Shown here: positions 1 to 7,316 of the stretch, one piece after another
Layout of the letters: each line of letters opens with the position of its first letter
How positions within the stretch are numbered: the stretch's first letter is position 1
Source: CAZQEZ01 sp964592475
GTDB lineage: Bacteria > Bacteroidota > Bacteroidia > Cytophagales > Cyclobacteriaceae
Length of the DNA stretch: 37,865 nt
Assembly: GCA_964592475.1 (NCBI GenBank)
Contig: CAZQEZ010000026.1
Location: 1-37,865, forward strand
Reading direction: 5' to 3'
Translations under genes and position numbers: made by a program
Notes under the pieces: generated by a model
Databases searched by the model: none
The model's input: only the letters and a program-made list of their open reading frames with translations
Told to the model about the DNA's origin: nothing

Positions 1-1
1 A

Positions 2-73
2 CAAGCAATAGAGGACTATGGTTGCCCTGAGATTATTAATTCAGATCAGGGTAGTTAATTTACTTGTAAAGAA
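2..73 (+). pseudogene. IS3-family transposase fragment (integrase core)
   Basis: Reading from base 2 gives YGCPEIINSDQGS, a stop, then FTCKE. This matches the second catalytic-Asp block of the IS3-family OrfB integrase core (rve), normally NSDQGSQFTS. The conserved Gln codon CAA has become TAA at 56-58, and similarity fades after about base 73, where a terminator for the opposite-strand gene begins. The element is therefore broken at its 3' side and carries a nonsense mutation. The 5' part lies outside the window. The assignment rests on one short but very characteristic motif. Confidence 0.65.
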
Positions 74-80
74 ACTAAAC

Positions 81-111
81 AAACAGAAAAAGTCCTGCAT
101 ATACAGGACTT
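81..111 (-). terminator. Rho-independent terminator of the OmpA-like gene
   Basis: An 8-bp perfect stem (AAGTCCTG at 90-97 pairing with CAGGACTT at 104-111) closes a 6-nt loop. On the minus strand it is followed by a T-rich run (TTTTTCTGTTTG). It lies 27 bp past the stop of the minus-strand gene ending at 138. Confidence 0.8.
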
Positions 112-137
112 CAACTACTGATAAATTTTTGAAGTGT

Positions 138-2462
138 TTACATGGTGTAATCCGATAGATCTACCAGCTTTATTTCTACCCTTCTCCCTTCTTCTTTACT
201 AGCAGTGCTATTTTCGGTAGCGCCAAATCCTTTAGCAATGATTCTGCGTCTTACTACTCCACGGTGATTAAAGAAATCCAATACTTCTCTCGCTCTTTTA
301 TTTGATAATCTGCGATTATAATCTGCATCACCATCGGCACTGGCAAAACCTGATATTTCAATTCCCAACATTGCATGATCTTCCATAGCGGTTAAAATTT
401 CTTGCAATTCGCTATGATACAATTTTTTAAGCGCTGACTTATCGGCATCGAAATAAATTTTGTAAACAGGTTCTAATAATTTCTTGTTGTAGCTAGCGGT
501 TTTTTTAGCCTTTTGCTGTTTTCTTTTGTAATCTTCTTCTGTTACTTTAAGGCTTGGAAGGCTATAAATAGTTTGACCATCGATTACTCTTTCTTCTAAA
601 TGAGTAGTATCGCTTTCATCGTAGTAGTAAGTTCTTTTGGCGTATTCCATATCATCATTATCTTCCATAACTGAAAAGTCAACATTGTCTATCGGGTTTA
701 CCTCGTACATAAGGTCTAGCAAATAATTGAAAGCAACCGAATCAGTTGAGGATATGATAGCATCCATTAAATCAAATAAGTCAACACTGTCATTTTTCAC
801 CAGCATGGCTTCATTATTTTTTCTTACCGATACTTTTTTTGTATCATTCCCTGTATCGTAAAATACATTCTTTACTGAAATTTCCTGTCCTACTACTACA
901 TCAAATTGCTTTATTGCCTTCAGCGTTACCTCCTGATACAATTCGTAAAAATAATTTTGATTAGGCACATTGATATTTATTGTGTAAGGCATGTATTTTT
1001 CTGACTCAATAATCATGTCATAATTTTTTCCCGGAGGAAATATGATTAAATAATTACCAGTTTCGGGGTTGGGATTATAGACGAAATCTATTTTCTTACT
1101 TGAGCTATTGTCAATTATTTTGATTTTAGTTGGAACCGGCTTACCGGTTTCTTCATCCAGTATTCTACCTTTTACTAATGTAAGTGGAATGTTTGCCGCT
1201 TCTTCTGGCATGTCAAATGAATAAATATCCTGGCCTCCTTCGCCACCGAGCCTATCCGAAGAAATATATCCTTTACTACCATCTGCAGTTAAGGTAAAAT
1301 AATTATCATCAGTTGTGGTATTGATCGGGAAACCCATGTTTTGCGGTAAAGACCAATGGCCTTTAACTAAAGTGGTTTTGAAAATATCTTTACCTCCCAT
1401 GCTATTATGTCCATCGGAAGCAAAAAACAATGTTTTCATATCCGGATGTATAAATGGAGCATCTTCATCGAAGGGGGTATTAACTTCTGGCCCCAGATTT
1501 TTAGCATATCCCCATTTGCCATTGTTTTTTTCTACTTTGTATATGTCCAGGCCGCCATATCCACCGGGTCTATTACTGGCAAAATATATTACCTTATTAT
1601 CGGGTGTAATACTGGCCGTGGTTTCCAGATAGTTGCTTTTAATATGGTCGCCCATTGTAATTGGACTGGTCCAACCTGACTGAGTTTTTTTCACTGTATA
1701 AAGGTTGCCGGTTTTATTAATTCCACCTATAAATACCAACATTGTTTCACCATCGGGAGTCATGCCGGCAGTACCAACATTAAATCTGGTTTCGAAACTT
1801 ACTTTATAGGGCTTGCTCCACTTGGTAGCTTTTACGCTTTTGTTGCTAATATATATTTCTTCTATTAGTTCTCCATTTTTATCCGCCTGCAATCTGGTAA
1901 ATGCCATCACCGTCTCATCAGCAGATACTACCGCGTTGTATTCTGTATCCGGCGTATTTACAGGAGACCCCATATTTGTTATTATAATGTTGCTTTGATA
2001 GTTGTTTAATATAATTTGAGCATTTCTGGTAGTATTAATCAGATCATCTAAATCAGTAAGTAGTCTATTACTTTTATTCGCTTTATTTTTAAAAGTTTTG
2101 AACATATCCATGGCTTTATCCACTTCCAAACTTTTATGATAAAGCTTACCCAAATAATAATAGATATCTGCTGGAATTTTATCATTATTTTGCCCTAGCG
2201 CCTGCTCAAAATGTTTCTTTCCTTTTATTTTATCTGTTAAATCACTTAAATTAAAATAACATAATCCGGTAAAATAATGGGTAGTGGCTGATTGATCGCC
2301 TAATGCTATAGCTTGGTTAAACTCAGCCAAGGCACCTTCATAATTATTGATTTTCATCAACTTTTCGCCCCGGTATATTGCCTTATCGATATCTTTTTGC
2401 TGGGCCCACCCCACTATTGTACTGATGAAAATAATTGTTACTACTAATAAATATTTTTTCAT
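138..2462 (-). CDS. PorE-like OmpA-family protein (TPR, PD40 propeller, carboxypeptidase-regulatory domain, OmpA-C)
   Basis: A 774-residue exported protein. Residues 1-20 form a signal peptide ending near GWAQQ, with no lipobox cysteine. Residues about 25-130 look like TPR repeats. Residues about 165-415 hold PD40/WD40-like propeller blades (repeated FASNRPGG-type and DIYK motifs). Residues about 430-515 resemble a carboxypeptidase-regulatory beta-sandwich (VKGRILDEETGKPV). Residues about 660-774 form an OmpA peptidoglycan-binding domain (FDADKS, then ISGFASADGDADYN, then RRVEI). This order is that of PorE, a periplasmic component of the type IX secretion system in Bacteroidota. Paralogues with the same architecture are common, so a role in type IX secretion is an inference. 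It should sit in the periplasm or outer membrane and bind peptidoglycan. It appears monocistronic: 263 bp separate it from the next gene and a terminator follows it. Confidence 0.85.
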   Translation of the reverse strand: MKKYLLVVTIIFISTIVGWAQQKDIDKAIYRGEKLMKINNYEGALAEFNQAIALGDQSATTHYFTGLCYFNLSDLTDKIKGKKHFEQALGQNNDKIPADIYYYLGKLYHKSLEVDKAMDMFKTFKNKANKSNRLLTDLDDLINTTRNAQIILNNYQSNIIITNMGSPVNTPDTEYNAVVSADETVMAFTRLQADKNGELIEEIYISNKSVKATKWSKPYKVSFETRFNVGTAGMTPDGETMLVFIGGINKTGNLYTVKKTQSGWTSPITMGDHIKSNYLETTASITPDNKVIYFASNRPGGYGGLDIYKVEKNNGKWGYAKNLGPEVNTPFDEDAPFIHPDMKTLFFASDGHNSMGGKDIFKTTLVKGHWSLPQNMGFPINTTTDDNYFTLTADGSKGYISSDRLGGEGGQDIYSFDMPEEAANIPLTLVKGRILDEETGKPVPTKIKIIDNSSSKKIDFVYNPNPETGNYLIIFPPGKNYDMIIESEKYMPYTININVPNQNYFYELYQEVTLKAIKQFDVVVGQEISVKNVFYDTGNDTKKVSVRKNNEAMLVKNDSVDLFDLMDAIISSTDSVAFNYLLDLMYEVNPIDNVDFSVMEDNDDMEYAKRTYYYDESDTTHLEERVIDGQTIYSLPSLKVTEEDYKRKQQKAKKTASYNKKLLEPVYKIYFDADKSALKKLYHSELQEILTAMEDHAMLGIEISGFASADGDADYNRRLSNKRAREVLDFFNHRGVVRRRIIAKGFGATENSTASKEEGRRVEIKLVDLSDYTM

Positions 2463-2725
2463 AGCCTATGATTTGTTGATCATCGTTTCATTTTAAAATT
2501 CAATATTAGTAGTAATTGGTAGGAAAGAAAACACATTATTTATTGGAATCTTACAAAAGGAGGTTTGAGGGTGTTTTTAACCTAATGGTTTAAAGTTTCA
2601 TGTTATTCAAAGGAAATAGGTTTGATAAAACTGTATACCTATTGAAATAATAGAAATCAGCCAGATGTATACCACAACTAGCTGAATGTTAATACTTTGA
2701 TTAGTCTTTTGGGTTGTGGTTTTCC

Positions 2726-3973
2726 TTATGCATCCATCTTTTCCTTATCAATTGCATGCATTCTCTTCAATAAGGGTGGATGGGAATAGTGCCAGAAAAC
2801 ATACCATGGATGAGGTAATAAATTACTCAAATTATTGACGGAGAGTTTTTTAAGTGCATTTTGCAGTGCATTTCCGTTGTATGTATGGGTGGCATAAGCG
2901 TCTGCCTGATACTCATTTTTGCGGCTTACTACGTTCATGAGCAATCCGGTAAGCTTAGAAATGGGTGAATAAAGAATAGCAAAGCCTATTAAATTTAAAT
3001 GGAAAGCCAATTGGTTTCCACCAAGTGCAGCAGATAAATTAGAGCTGAATATCATCAACGACATTATAAACAATGTGATGCCTGTTTGAATAATTCCGGC
3101 TGCAAGCCCGGTAACAATATGTTTCTTTTTGTAATGCCCTACTTCATGGGCTAGCACTGACAATAATTCTTCATTGGTATGGTTTTCAATTAAGGTGTCA
3201 TAAAGAACTACTTTTTTTCTTTTGCCCAAACCGGAAAAAAAGGCATTAGCTTTGGTAGACCTTTTTGAACCATCAATAACAAAAACATTAGTTATCGGAA
3301 AAGATACTTTTTTACTGTATTCTTCAATAGCAGTTTTCAAATCTCCTTCCGGCAAGGGCGTTAGTTTATTAAACAACGGTACGATAAGACTGGTATAAAA
3401 AAGATTCATAAAAAGCATAAATGCTACAATAACCAGCCAAAAGTATATCCAAAAATTTGGTCCAATGCTTAAGATCAAATACAGTAATGTGCCTATTAAA
3501 ATGCCTCCTATAAGAAATACTAGTAATAGCCCCTTTACTTTGTCAAGTACAAATGTTTTTTTATCAGTTTTGTTAAAGCCAAACTTTTCTTCTATTACAA
3601 AGGTGCTGTACAGTTGAAATGGGAAACTGAAAATTTCTGATGCTATGAATAGGACACCGAAAAATGCTAAAGCCAGCCAAACCGGGTTGCTAAAATAATC
3701 ACGCAATGCCTCATCAAGTAACCCAAAAATACCAAAAGCAATGAGCAGGAAATAAATAATAAACGAGAGTGAATCAGAAAAAAAAGAAAATCGAGTACGT
3801 GTCTTGTTATAGTCTACTGATTTTTTATACTTTTCCTCGTCATAAATATCTTTCAACTCTTCCGGGAGTTTTGGTTTTTGATGTTTTAAATTTAAATAAT
3901 CCAACCCCTGTTCAAAAAAGAAGTCAGCAGTAATAATAATTAAAATAATGGTTAAAATTGTAGATGCTTCCAT
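2726..3973 (-). CDS. M48-family zinc metalloprotease (Ste24/CAAX protease 1 type)
   Basis: A 415-residue integral membrane protease. The zinc motif HEVGH spans residues 276-280, with a third ligand E354 in the block NEYQADAYA. Hydrophobic segments lie near the N-terminus, around 65-120, at 145-205 (two segments) and around 285-335, as in Ste24-type enzymes with an N-terminal M48 extension of several helices. Bacterial members degrade or process membrane proteins. The yeast enzyme cleaves prenylated CAAX proteins, but bacteria lack that substrate, so the target here is unknown. It starts 2 bp after the stop of the thioredoxin-like lipoprotein gene, so the two are probably cotranscribed, which hints at a shared envelope quality-control role. 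Confidence 0.9.
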   Translation of the reverse strand: MEASTILTIILIIITADFFFEQGLDYLNLKHQKPKLPEELKDIYDEEKYKKSVDYNKTRTRFSFFSDSLSFIIYFLLIAFGIFGLLDEALRDYFSNPVWLALAFFGVLFIASEIFSFPFQLYSTFVIEEKFGFNKTDKKTFVLDKVKGLLLVFLIGGILIGTLLYLILSIGPNFWIYFWLVIVAFMLFMNLFYTSLIVPLFNKLTPLPEGDLKTAIEEYSKKVSFPITNVFVIDGSKRSTKANAFFSGLGKRKKVVLYDTLIENHTNEELLSVLAHEVGHYKKKHIVTGLAAGIIQTGITLFIMSLMIFSSNLSAALGGNQLAFHLNLIGFAILYSPISKLTGLLMNVVSRKNEYQADAYATHTYNGNALQNALKKLSVNNLSNLLPHPWYVFWHYSHPPLLKRMHAIDKEKMDA

Positions 3974-3975
3974 AA

Positions 3976-5202
3976 TTATTCGCTAGCCAATTTTTTTACA
4001 AAACTATTGAATTTAGACACAAATTCATCATAATATTTTCCTGTACCAGGGCCGGAAAAACCGGTATGTATTTTTCTTATTTTTCCGTTTTTATCTATAA
4101 AAATTGTAGATGGAAAAGCTCGCAGCCTGTCTATCATTGGCAATTTTTCATTTACATTTTCTTTATCGGTAGAGCCTGCAAATAAAATAGGATAAGTTAC
4201 CTGATACTTGCTTTTCATTCTTTCGAGTAAACGACGAGAATATTCAAAATCGCTTTTGTTTTCAAAAGCCAATGCAACAATTTCTACTGGTAACTCATTG
4301 TTTTCCTGGTACCAATTGGCTAAAAATTTAGTTTCATCCATACAGTTGGGGCACCATGATCCTGATATCTGAACAATTGTGACTTTGTTGTCAAACATGG
4401 GGTGCTTATCGGTAATGGTATCTCCTTCCAAATTTGGCAAGGCAAATGAAAACTCTTCAAAGCCATCTTTCAACTTTGTGAGAGTATCAGGATCGGCCAT
4501 TGCGGCATCTTTGTCGGGTACTGCCACCCAGTGTTTAAATCCGGATTTACCAGAGTAAAATTCTCCTTCTACCATACCATTTTCATTTACCTTGGCTTTA
4601 AAAAGGTAAGCACTTTCACCGTTAAAGGCGCTTAGCTTCAGCGAATCACCGGTGGCGACTCCTGCTAAAAATCGATAATCTCCGGTATTGGTGAGAAAGG
4701 TACCGCTAAGTTTATTTTCATCTTGCTCAAATAAACCAACCGCCTCCGTCGTGTCTTTTTGATTAAAAAATTTGACTGCGTATTTTTCCTCTAGTTGAAA
4801 GTTAGCTGGCTCATCTACTTCAAATCTGAAAACCTTCTGCTGAGGAGTGGCCGTAAAAGGCAAACTGTAATCTTCAACATAATGCTTTACCCAGTACCCT
4901 TGAAGAACATCATTATCAAACTTGGCTACTATTGCAGCATCGAAAATGTGCATAGGTATATCAATAGAATCTCCCCTAACCTGCACGGAATCTATTTCAA
5001 TAACTTCTTTTCCATTAATGATGCTTACCTTCCAATGCCCATTCTTTTCTATTTGCATGATAAAAGGGATTTGCTGTGCCTGGGTATGTATCTTAGCTCG
5101 CCATTTTCCGGATGGAATCTCTTTGATTTTCTGCTCACATGCAGCAAAAAGCAAAAGAAAAATTAAAAATAAATTGGCGGTGAATGTAATATTTCGTTTC
5201 AT
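3976..5202 (-). CDS. TlpA-like thiol-disulfide oxidoreductase lipoprotein
   Basis: The chosen start (ATG at 5202) gives 408 residues and a clean lipoprotein signal: basic MKRN, a hydrophobic stretch, then LLFAAC with the lipidated Cys at 22. An upstream ATG at 5232 would bury this signal behind ten extra residues. The N-terminal half (about 23-235) is a beta-rich region of the kind found in front of Bacteroidota redoxins. The C-terminal part, about 250-400, is a TlpA/AhpC-TSA thioredoxin fold with the active site WCPNC (C284 and C287). A later IDKNGKIRKIHTG block is typical of TlpA. The protein is probably anchored in the periplasm and reduces or rearranges disulfides. It is the first gene of a pair with the M48 protease, and is divergent from mraZ across 390 bp. 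Confidence 0.85.
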   Translation of the reverse strand: MKRNITFTANLFLIFLLLFAACEQKIKEIPSGKWRAKIHTQAQQIPFIMQIEKNGHWKVSIINGKEVIEIDSVQVRGDSIDIPMHIFDAAIVAKFDNDVLQGYWVKHYVEDYSLPFTATPQQKVFRFEVDEPANFQLEEKYAVKFFNQKDTTEAVGLFEQDENKLSGTFLTNTGDYRFLAGVATGDSLKLSAFNGESAYLFKAKVNENGMVEGEFYSGKSGFKHWVAVPDKDAAMADPDTLTKLKDGFEEFSFALPNLEGDTITDKHPMFDNKVTIVQISGSWCPNCMDETKFLANWYQENNELPVEIVALAFENKSDFEYSRRLLERMKSKYQVTYPILFAGSTDKENVNEKLPMIDRLRAFPSTIFIDKNGKIRKIHTGFSGPGTGKYYDEFVSKFNSFVKKLASE

Positions 5203-5321
5203 AGTTTTGCAAATATGATAAAAACCAAGCATGTTTCACTTCAGAAGTTATGTTAATAACAGGTAAAATAACGCCATCCAGCTAAATCTTGTTCGTTATC
5301 CCCGGATTTAAAGCAAATTTT

Positions 5322-5336
5322 CCCACTTTTCCCCAC
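5322..5336 (-). promoter_or_regulatory. Candidate second MraZ-type site, two GTGGG direct repeats on the minus strand
   Basis: On the minus strand two GTGGG units, each followed by an A-rich spacer, lie exactly 10 bp apart (CCCAC on the plus strand at 5322-5326 and 5332-5336). The unit and spacing match the direct-repeat pattern known for MraZ operators. The site lies about 120 bp upstream of the thioredoxin-like gene start and about 260 bp upstream of mraZ. Confidence 0.4.
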
Positions 5337-5498
5337 ATTTGTAAAAATAGCTATCTGCAGAAGCTTAAAGAGCACATTTGCTACCCTGATTACACGGTTT
5401 TAATCGATAATTTTGACGAGTTAAGTACTCCTAAATATTTTCTAAATGCTTTAAAATTAACCTTTTAGCAGGTTGCTAGTTGCCAGATTATATACATT

Positions 5499-5532
5499 GT
5501 GTTGCAATGTGGAAAAAAGTGGTAGAATGTGG
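5499..5532 (+). promoter_or_regulatory. MraZ operator: GTGG direct repeats with 10-bp period
   Basis: GTGG occurs at 5509, 5519 and 5529, exactly one helical turn apart, with a degenerate GTGT at 5499 in the same phase. E. coli MraZ is known to bind TGGG-type direct repeats with the same 10-bp period in front of its own operon. The last unit abuts the -33 TTG of the mraZ promoter, so bound MraZ should block RNA polymerase. The arrangement implies autorepression of the whole dcw cluster. Confidence 0.75.
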
Positions 5533-5562
5533 TTGAATTTAGCAGATTAATATTTATCTTTG
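5533..5562 (+). promoter_or_regulatory. Bacteroidota-type promoter of the dcw cluster
   Basis: TTG at 5533-5535, a 19-bp spacer, then TATCTTTG at 5555-5562. This is an exact match to the Bacteroidota housekeeping consensus TTG-N19-TAnnTTTG. It lies 30 bp upstream of the mraZ ATG and directly after the GTGG array. Confidence 0.85.
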
Positions 5563-5592
5563 TAACAGTGATCACTATATATAAACGGCTCA

Positions 5593-6036
5593 ATGCTTTA
5601 CTTCTCGAGTGAATATGAATGCAAATTGGATGCAAAAGGACGCCTGGTATTGCCTGCCAAGATAAAATCCAATTTGCCTGACTCTTCGGGAAATGAAATT
5701 GTGATACGAAGAGGATTTGAGCCCTGCCTGGTAATTTACCCTGAATTAGAATTTAAAAAAATTTACAACAAAATTGCTGGTCTGAATGAATTTAACGAGA
5801 AATACAGGCTGCTTCAGCGAACATTTTTTAGGGGTAGTACAGCAGTAGAATTAGACAATATGGGTCGTTTTTTAATTCCCAAAACCATGCAAAAATTTGC
5901 TCAGTTGGAGAAAGACGTTATTATAGTGGGGTTGGGAAATAGAGCGGAAATATGGAATCCTGATCTTTATGAAGAACACTTGATAAAAGATCAAAACGAG
6001 TATGCTGCATTGGCTGAGAAAATTCTAGATGAATAG
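5593..6036 (+). CDS. mraZ: Transcriptional regulator MraZ
   Basis: A 147-residue protein with two tandem SpoVT/AbrB-like half-domains, the normal MraZ architecture and length. Each repeat carries the family signature: DAKGRLVLP at 13-21 and DNMGRFLIP at 88-96. MraZ forms a ring-shaped oligomer that binds direct repeats in its own promoter and represses the division and cell-wall operon. It is the first gene of the cluster, preceded by an exact promoter match and a repeat array that fits its own operator. The next gene starts 2 bp after its stop, so the two are translationally close. Confidence 0.97.
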   Translation: MLYFSSEYECKLDAKGRLVLPAKIKSNLPDSSGNEIVIRRGFEPCLVIYPELEFKKIYNKIAGLNEFNEKYRLLQRTFFRGSTAVELDNMGRFLIPKTMQKFAQLEKDVIIVGLGNRAEIWNPDLYEEHLIKDQNEYAALAEKILDE

Positions 6037-6038
6037 TT

Positions 6039-6944
6039 ATGCAGGAGTATCATCAGCCGGTTTTATTGTTAGAAAGCATTGAAGGATTAAATATAAACCC
6101 GGACGGTATTTACATAGACCTTACCATGGGTGGAGGTGGTCATAGCAAAGAAATTTTGAAAAAATTAGAAAATGGTCATTTGTATGCATTTGATCAGGAC
6201 AAAGATGCTAAAGCAAATGCCGCTGAAATAGGAAATCGTTCTTTTACATATGTAGCAGCCAATTTTAGGCACCTGAGCAGGTTTTTAAAATTATACCAAA
6301 CGGGACTAGTTGATGGTATTTTAGCTGATTTGGGCGTGTCTTCTTATCAGTTTGACAAACCCGATAGAGGCTTCAGTATACGCCATCAGGCCAAACTGGA
6401 TATGCGCATGGATCAACAGCAGCATCTTACTGCAGCTGAAGTGATCAATGAGTATGAATCGGTACAGCTAAAGCGGGTTTTTAGTGAGTATGGTGAAATT
6501 CGAAATACTAATAGGCTTACCGATGCCATAGTATCCGGCAGGTCTAATAAGCGAATAGAAACAGTAGAGGAGTTAAAAAAAATTATCACTCCTCTAGCGC
6601 CAAAATATAAAGAGTTTAAATATTTTGCTCAGGTATTTCAAGCATTGCGCATAGAAGTAAATGATGAATTGGCAGCTATAGTGGATATGCTGGAGCAGTC
6701 AAATGAATGGCTTAAGCCTGGAGGTAGATTGGTTTGCATAGCTTATCATTCATTAGAAGATCGATTGATAAAAAATTTTATATCAAAAGGAAATGTAGAA
6801 GGCAAAGAGGAGAAGGATTTTTATGGAAACCTACTGAGGCCCATGGAGCCAATAAACCGGAAGCCCATTGTGCCATCAGCAGAAGAAATTGAAAAAAACA
6901 ACAGGGCCAGAAGTGCCAAATTAAGAATAGCTAAAAAAATATAA
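6039..6944 (+). CDS. rsmH: 16S rRNA (cytosine1402-N4)-methyltransferase RsmH (MraW)
   Basis: A 301-residue SAM-dependent methyltransferase of standard length. The SAM-binding loop DLTMGGGGHS lies at 27-36, followed by the family blocks ADLGVSS and PDRGFS around residue 100, and AYHSLEDRLIKNF near 235. The C-terminal NNRARSAKLRIAKK is the usual ending for the family. The enzyme methylates N4 of C1402 in the decoding centre of 16S rRNA. It is conserved as the second gene of dcw clusters although its product does not act in wall synthesis. It lies 2 bp after mraZ and 3 bp before ftsL. Confidence 0.97.
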   Translation: MQEYHQPVLLLESIEGLNINPDGIYIDLTMGGGGHSKEILKKLENGHLYAFDQDKDAKANAAEIGNRSFTYVAANFRHLSRFLKLYQTGLVDGILADLGVSSYQFDKPDRGFSIRHQAKLDMRMDQQQHLTAAEVINEYESVQLKRVFSEYGEIRNTNRLTDAIVSGRSNKRIETVEELKKIITPLAPKYKEFKYFAQVFQALRIEVNDELAAIVDMLEQSNEWLKPGGRLVCIAYHSLEDRLIKNFISKGNVEGKEEKDFYGNLLRPMEPINRKPIVPSAEEIEKNNRARSAKLRIAKKI

Positions 6945-6947
6945 ACT

Positions 6948-7316
6948 ATGCAGCCAAACAGTTATAAGGTTAAGAATCAAGCTTCAGGAAAAAACAGCTT
7001 ATTTACTGCAATTGAAAACATGTTTAGCATGGATTCCCTGGTAGAAAATGGCGTGCCGGTAGCATTTGTGCCTTATATCTTATTTGCTACGCTGGTTGGT
7101 ATTTTTTACATCGGCAATAATCACTATGCCGAAAAAACCATCAGAAAAGTAAACCGGCTGCAAGTAGAAGTAGAAGAACTAAGAGCTGATTATACTTCCC
7201 TGAAGGCAGATTATATGTTTTCAAGTAAGCAATCAGAAGTAGCTAAAAAAGTGAAAAGAATAGGATTAGAAGAAAGTTTACAACCACCATATAAAATAAA
7301 GCGGGGAAAAGATTGA
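6948..7316 (+). CDS. ftsL: FtsL-like divisome protein
   Basis: A 122-residue bitopic membrane protein. A cytoplasmic N-terminus of about 35 residues is followed by one transmembrane helix at about 36-56 and a predicted coiled coil at about 60-100 rich in Val, Leu, Glu and Lys. The short tail after it has an LGLEES-like block (RIGLEESLQPPY), as in FtsL proteins. FtsL pairs with the FtsB/FtsQ partners and activates FtsW and FtsI. Sequence conservation in this family is low, so the name rests on topology, length and the invariant position between rsmH and the transpeptidase gene. Its stop codon overlaps the TTG start of ftsI (TTGA). Confidence 0.85.
   Translation: MQPNSYKVKNQASGKNSLFTAIENMFSMDSLVENGVPVAFVPYILFATLVGIFYIGNNHYAEKTIRKVNRLQVEVEELRADYTSLKADYMFSSKQSEVAKKVKRIGLEESLQPPYKIKRGKD

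Larger units (their letters stand above)
5203..5592. other. Divergent intergenic region between the thioredoxin-like gene and mraZ
   Basis: This 390-bp gap holds two GTGG-type direct-repeat arrays in opposite orientations (5322-5336 and 5499-5532) and the mraZ promoter (5533-5562), annotated separately. I see no small ORF or RNA gene in the remainder. No convincing promoter for the minus-strand gene was found: CATATTTG just upstream of its ATG is one mismatch from the -7 consensus and would leave almost no leader. Confidence 0.6.

Noticed and set aside
2671..2720. 8-bp inverted repeat ACCACAAC/GTTGTGGT just past the M48 protease gene
   Set aside because: The loop is 34 nt and no T tract follows on the minus strand, so it is not supported as a terminator.
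5326..5341. DnaA box in the thioredoxin-mraZ gap (TTTTCCCCACA)
   Set aside because: The best 9-mer has two mismatches to TTATCCACA, there is no cluster of boxes and dnaA or dnaN is not nearby. The pattern is better explained as GTGGG repeats.
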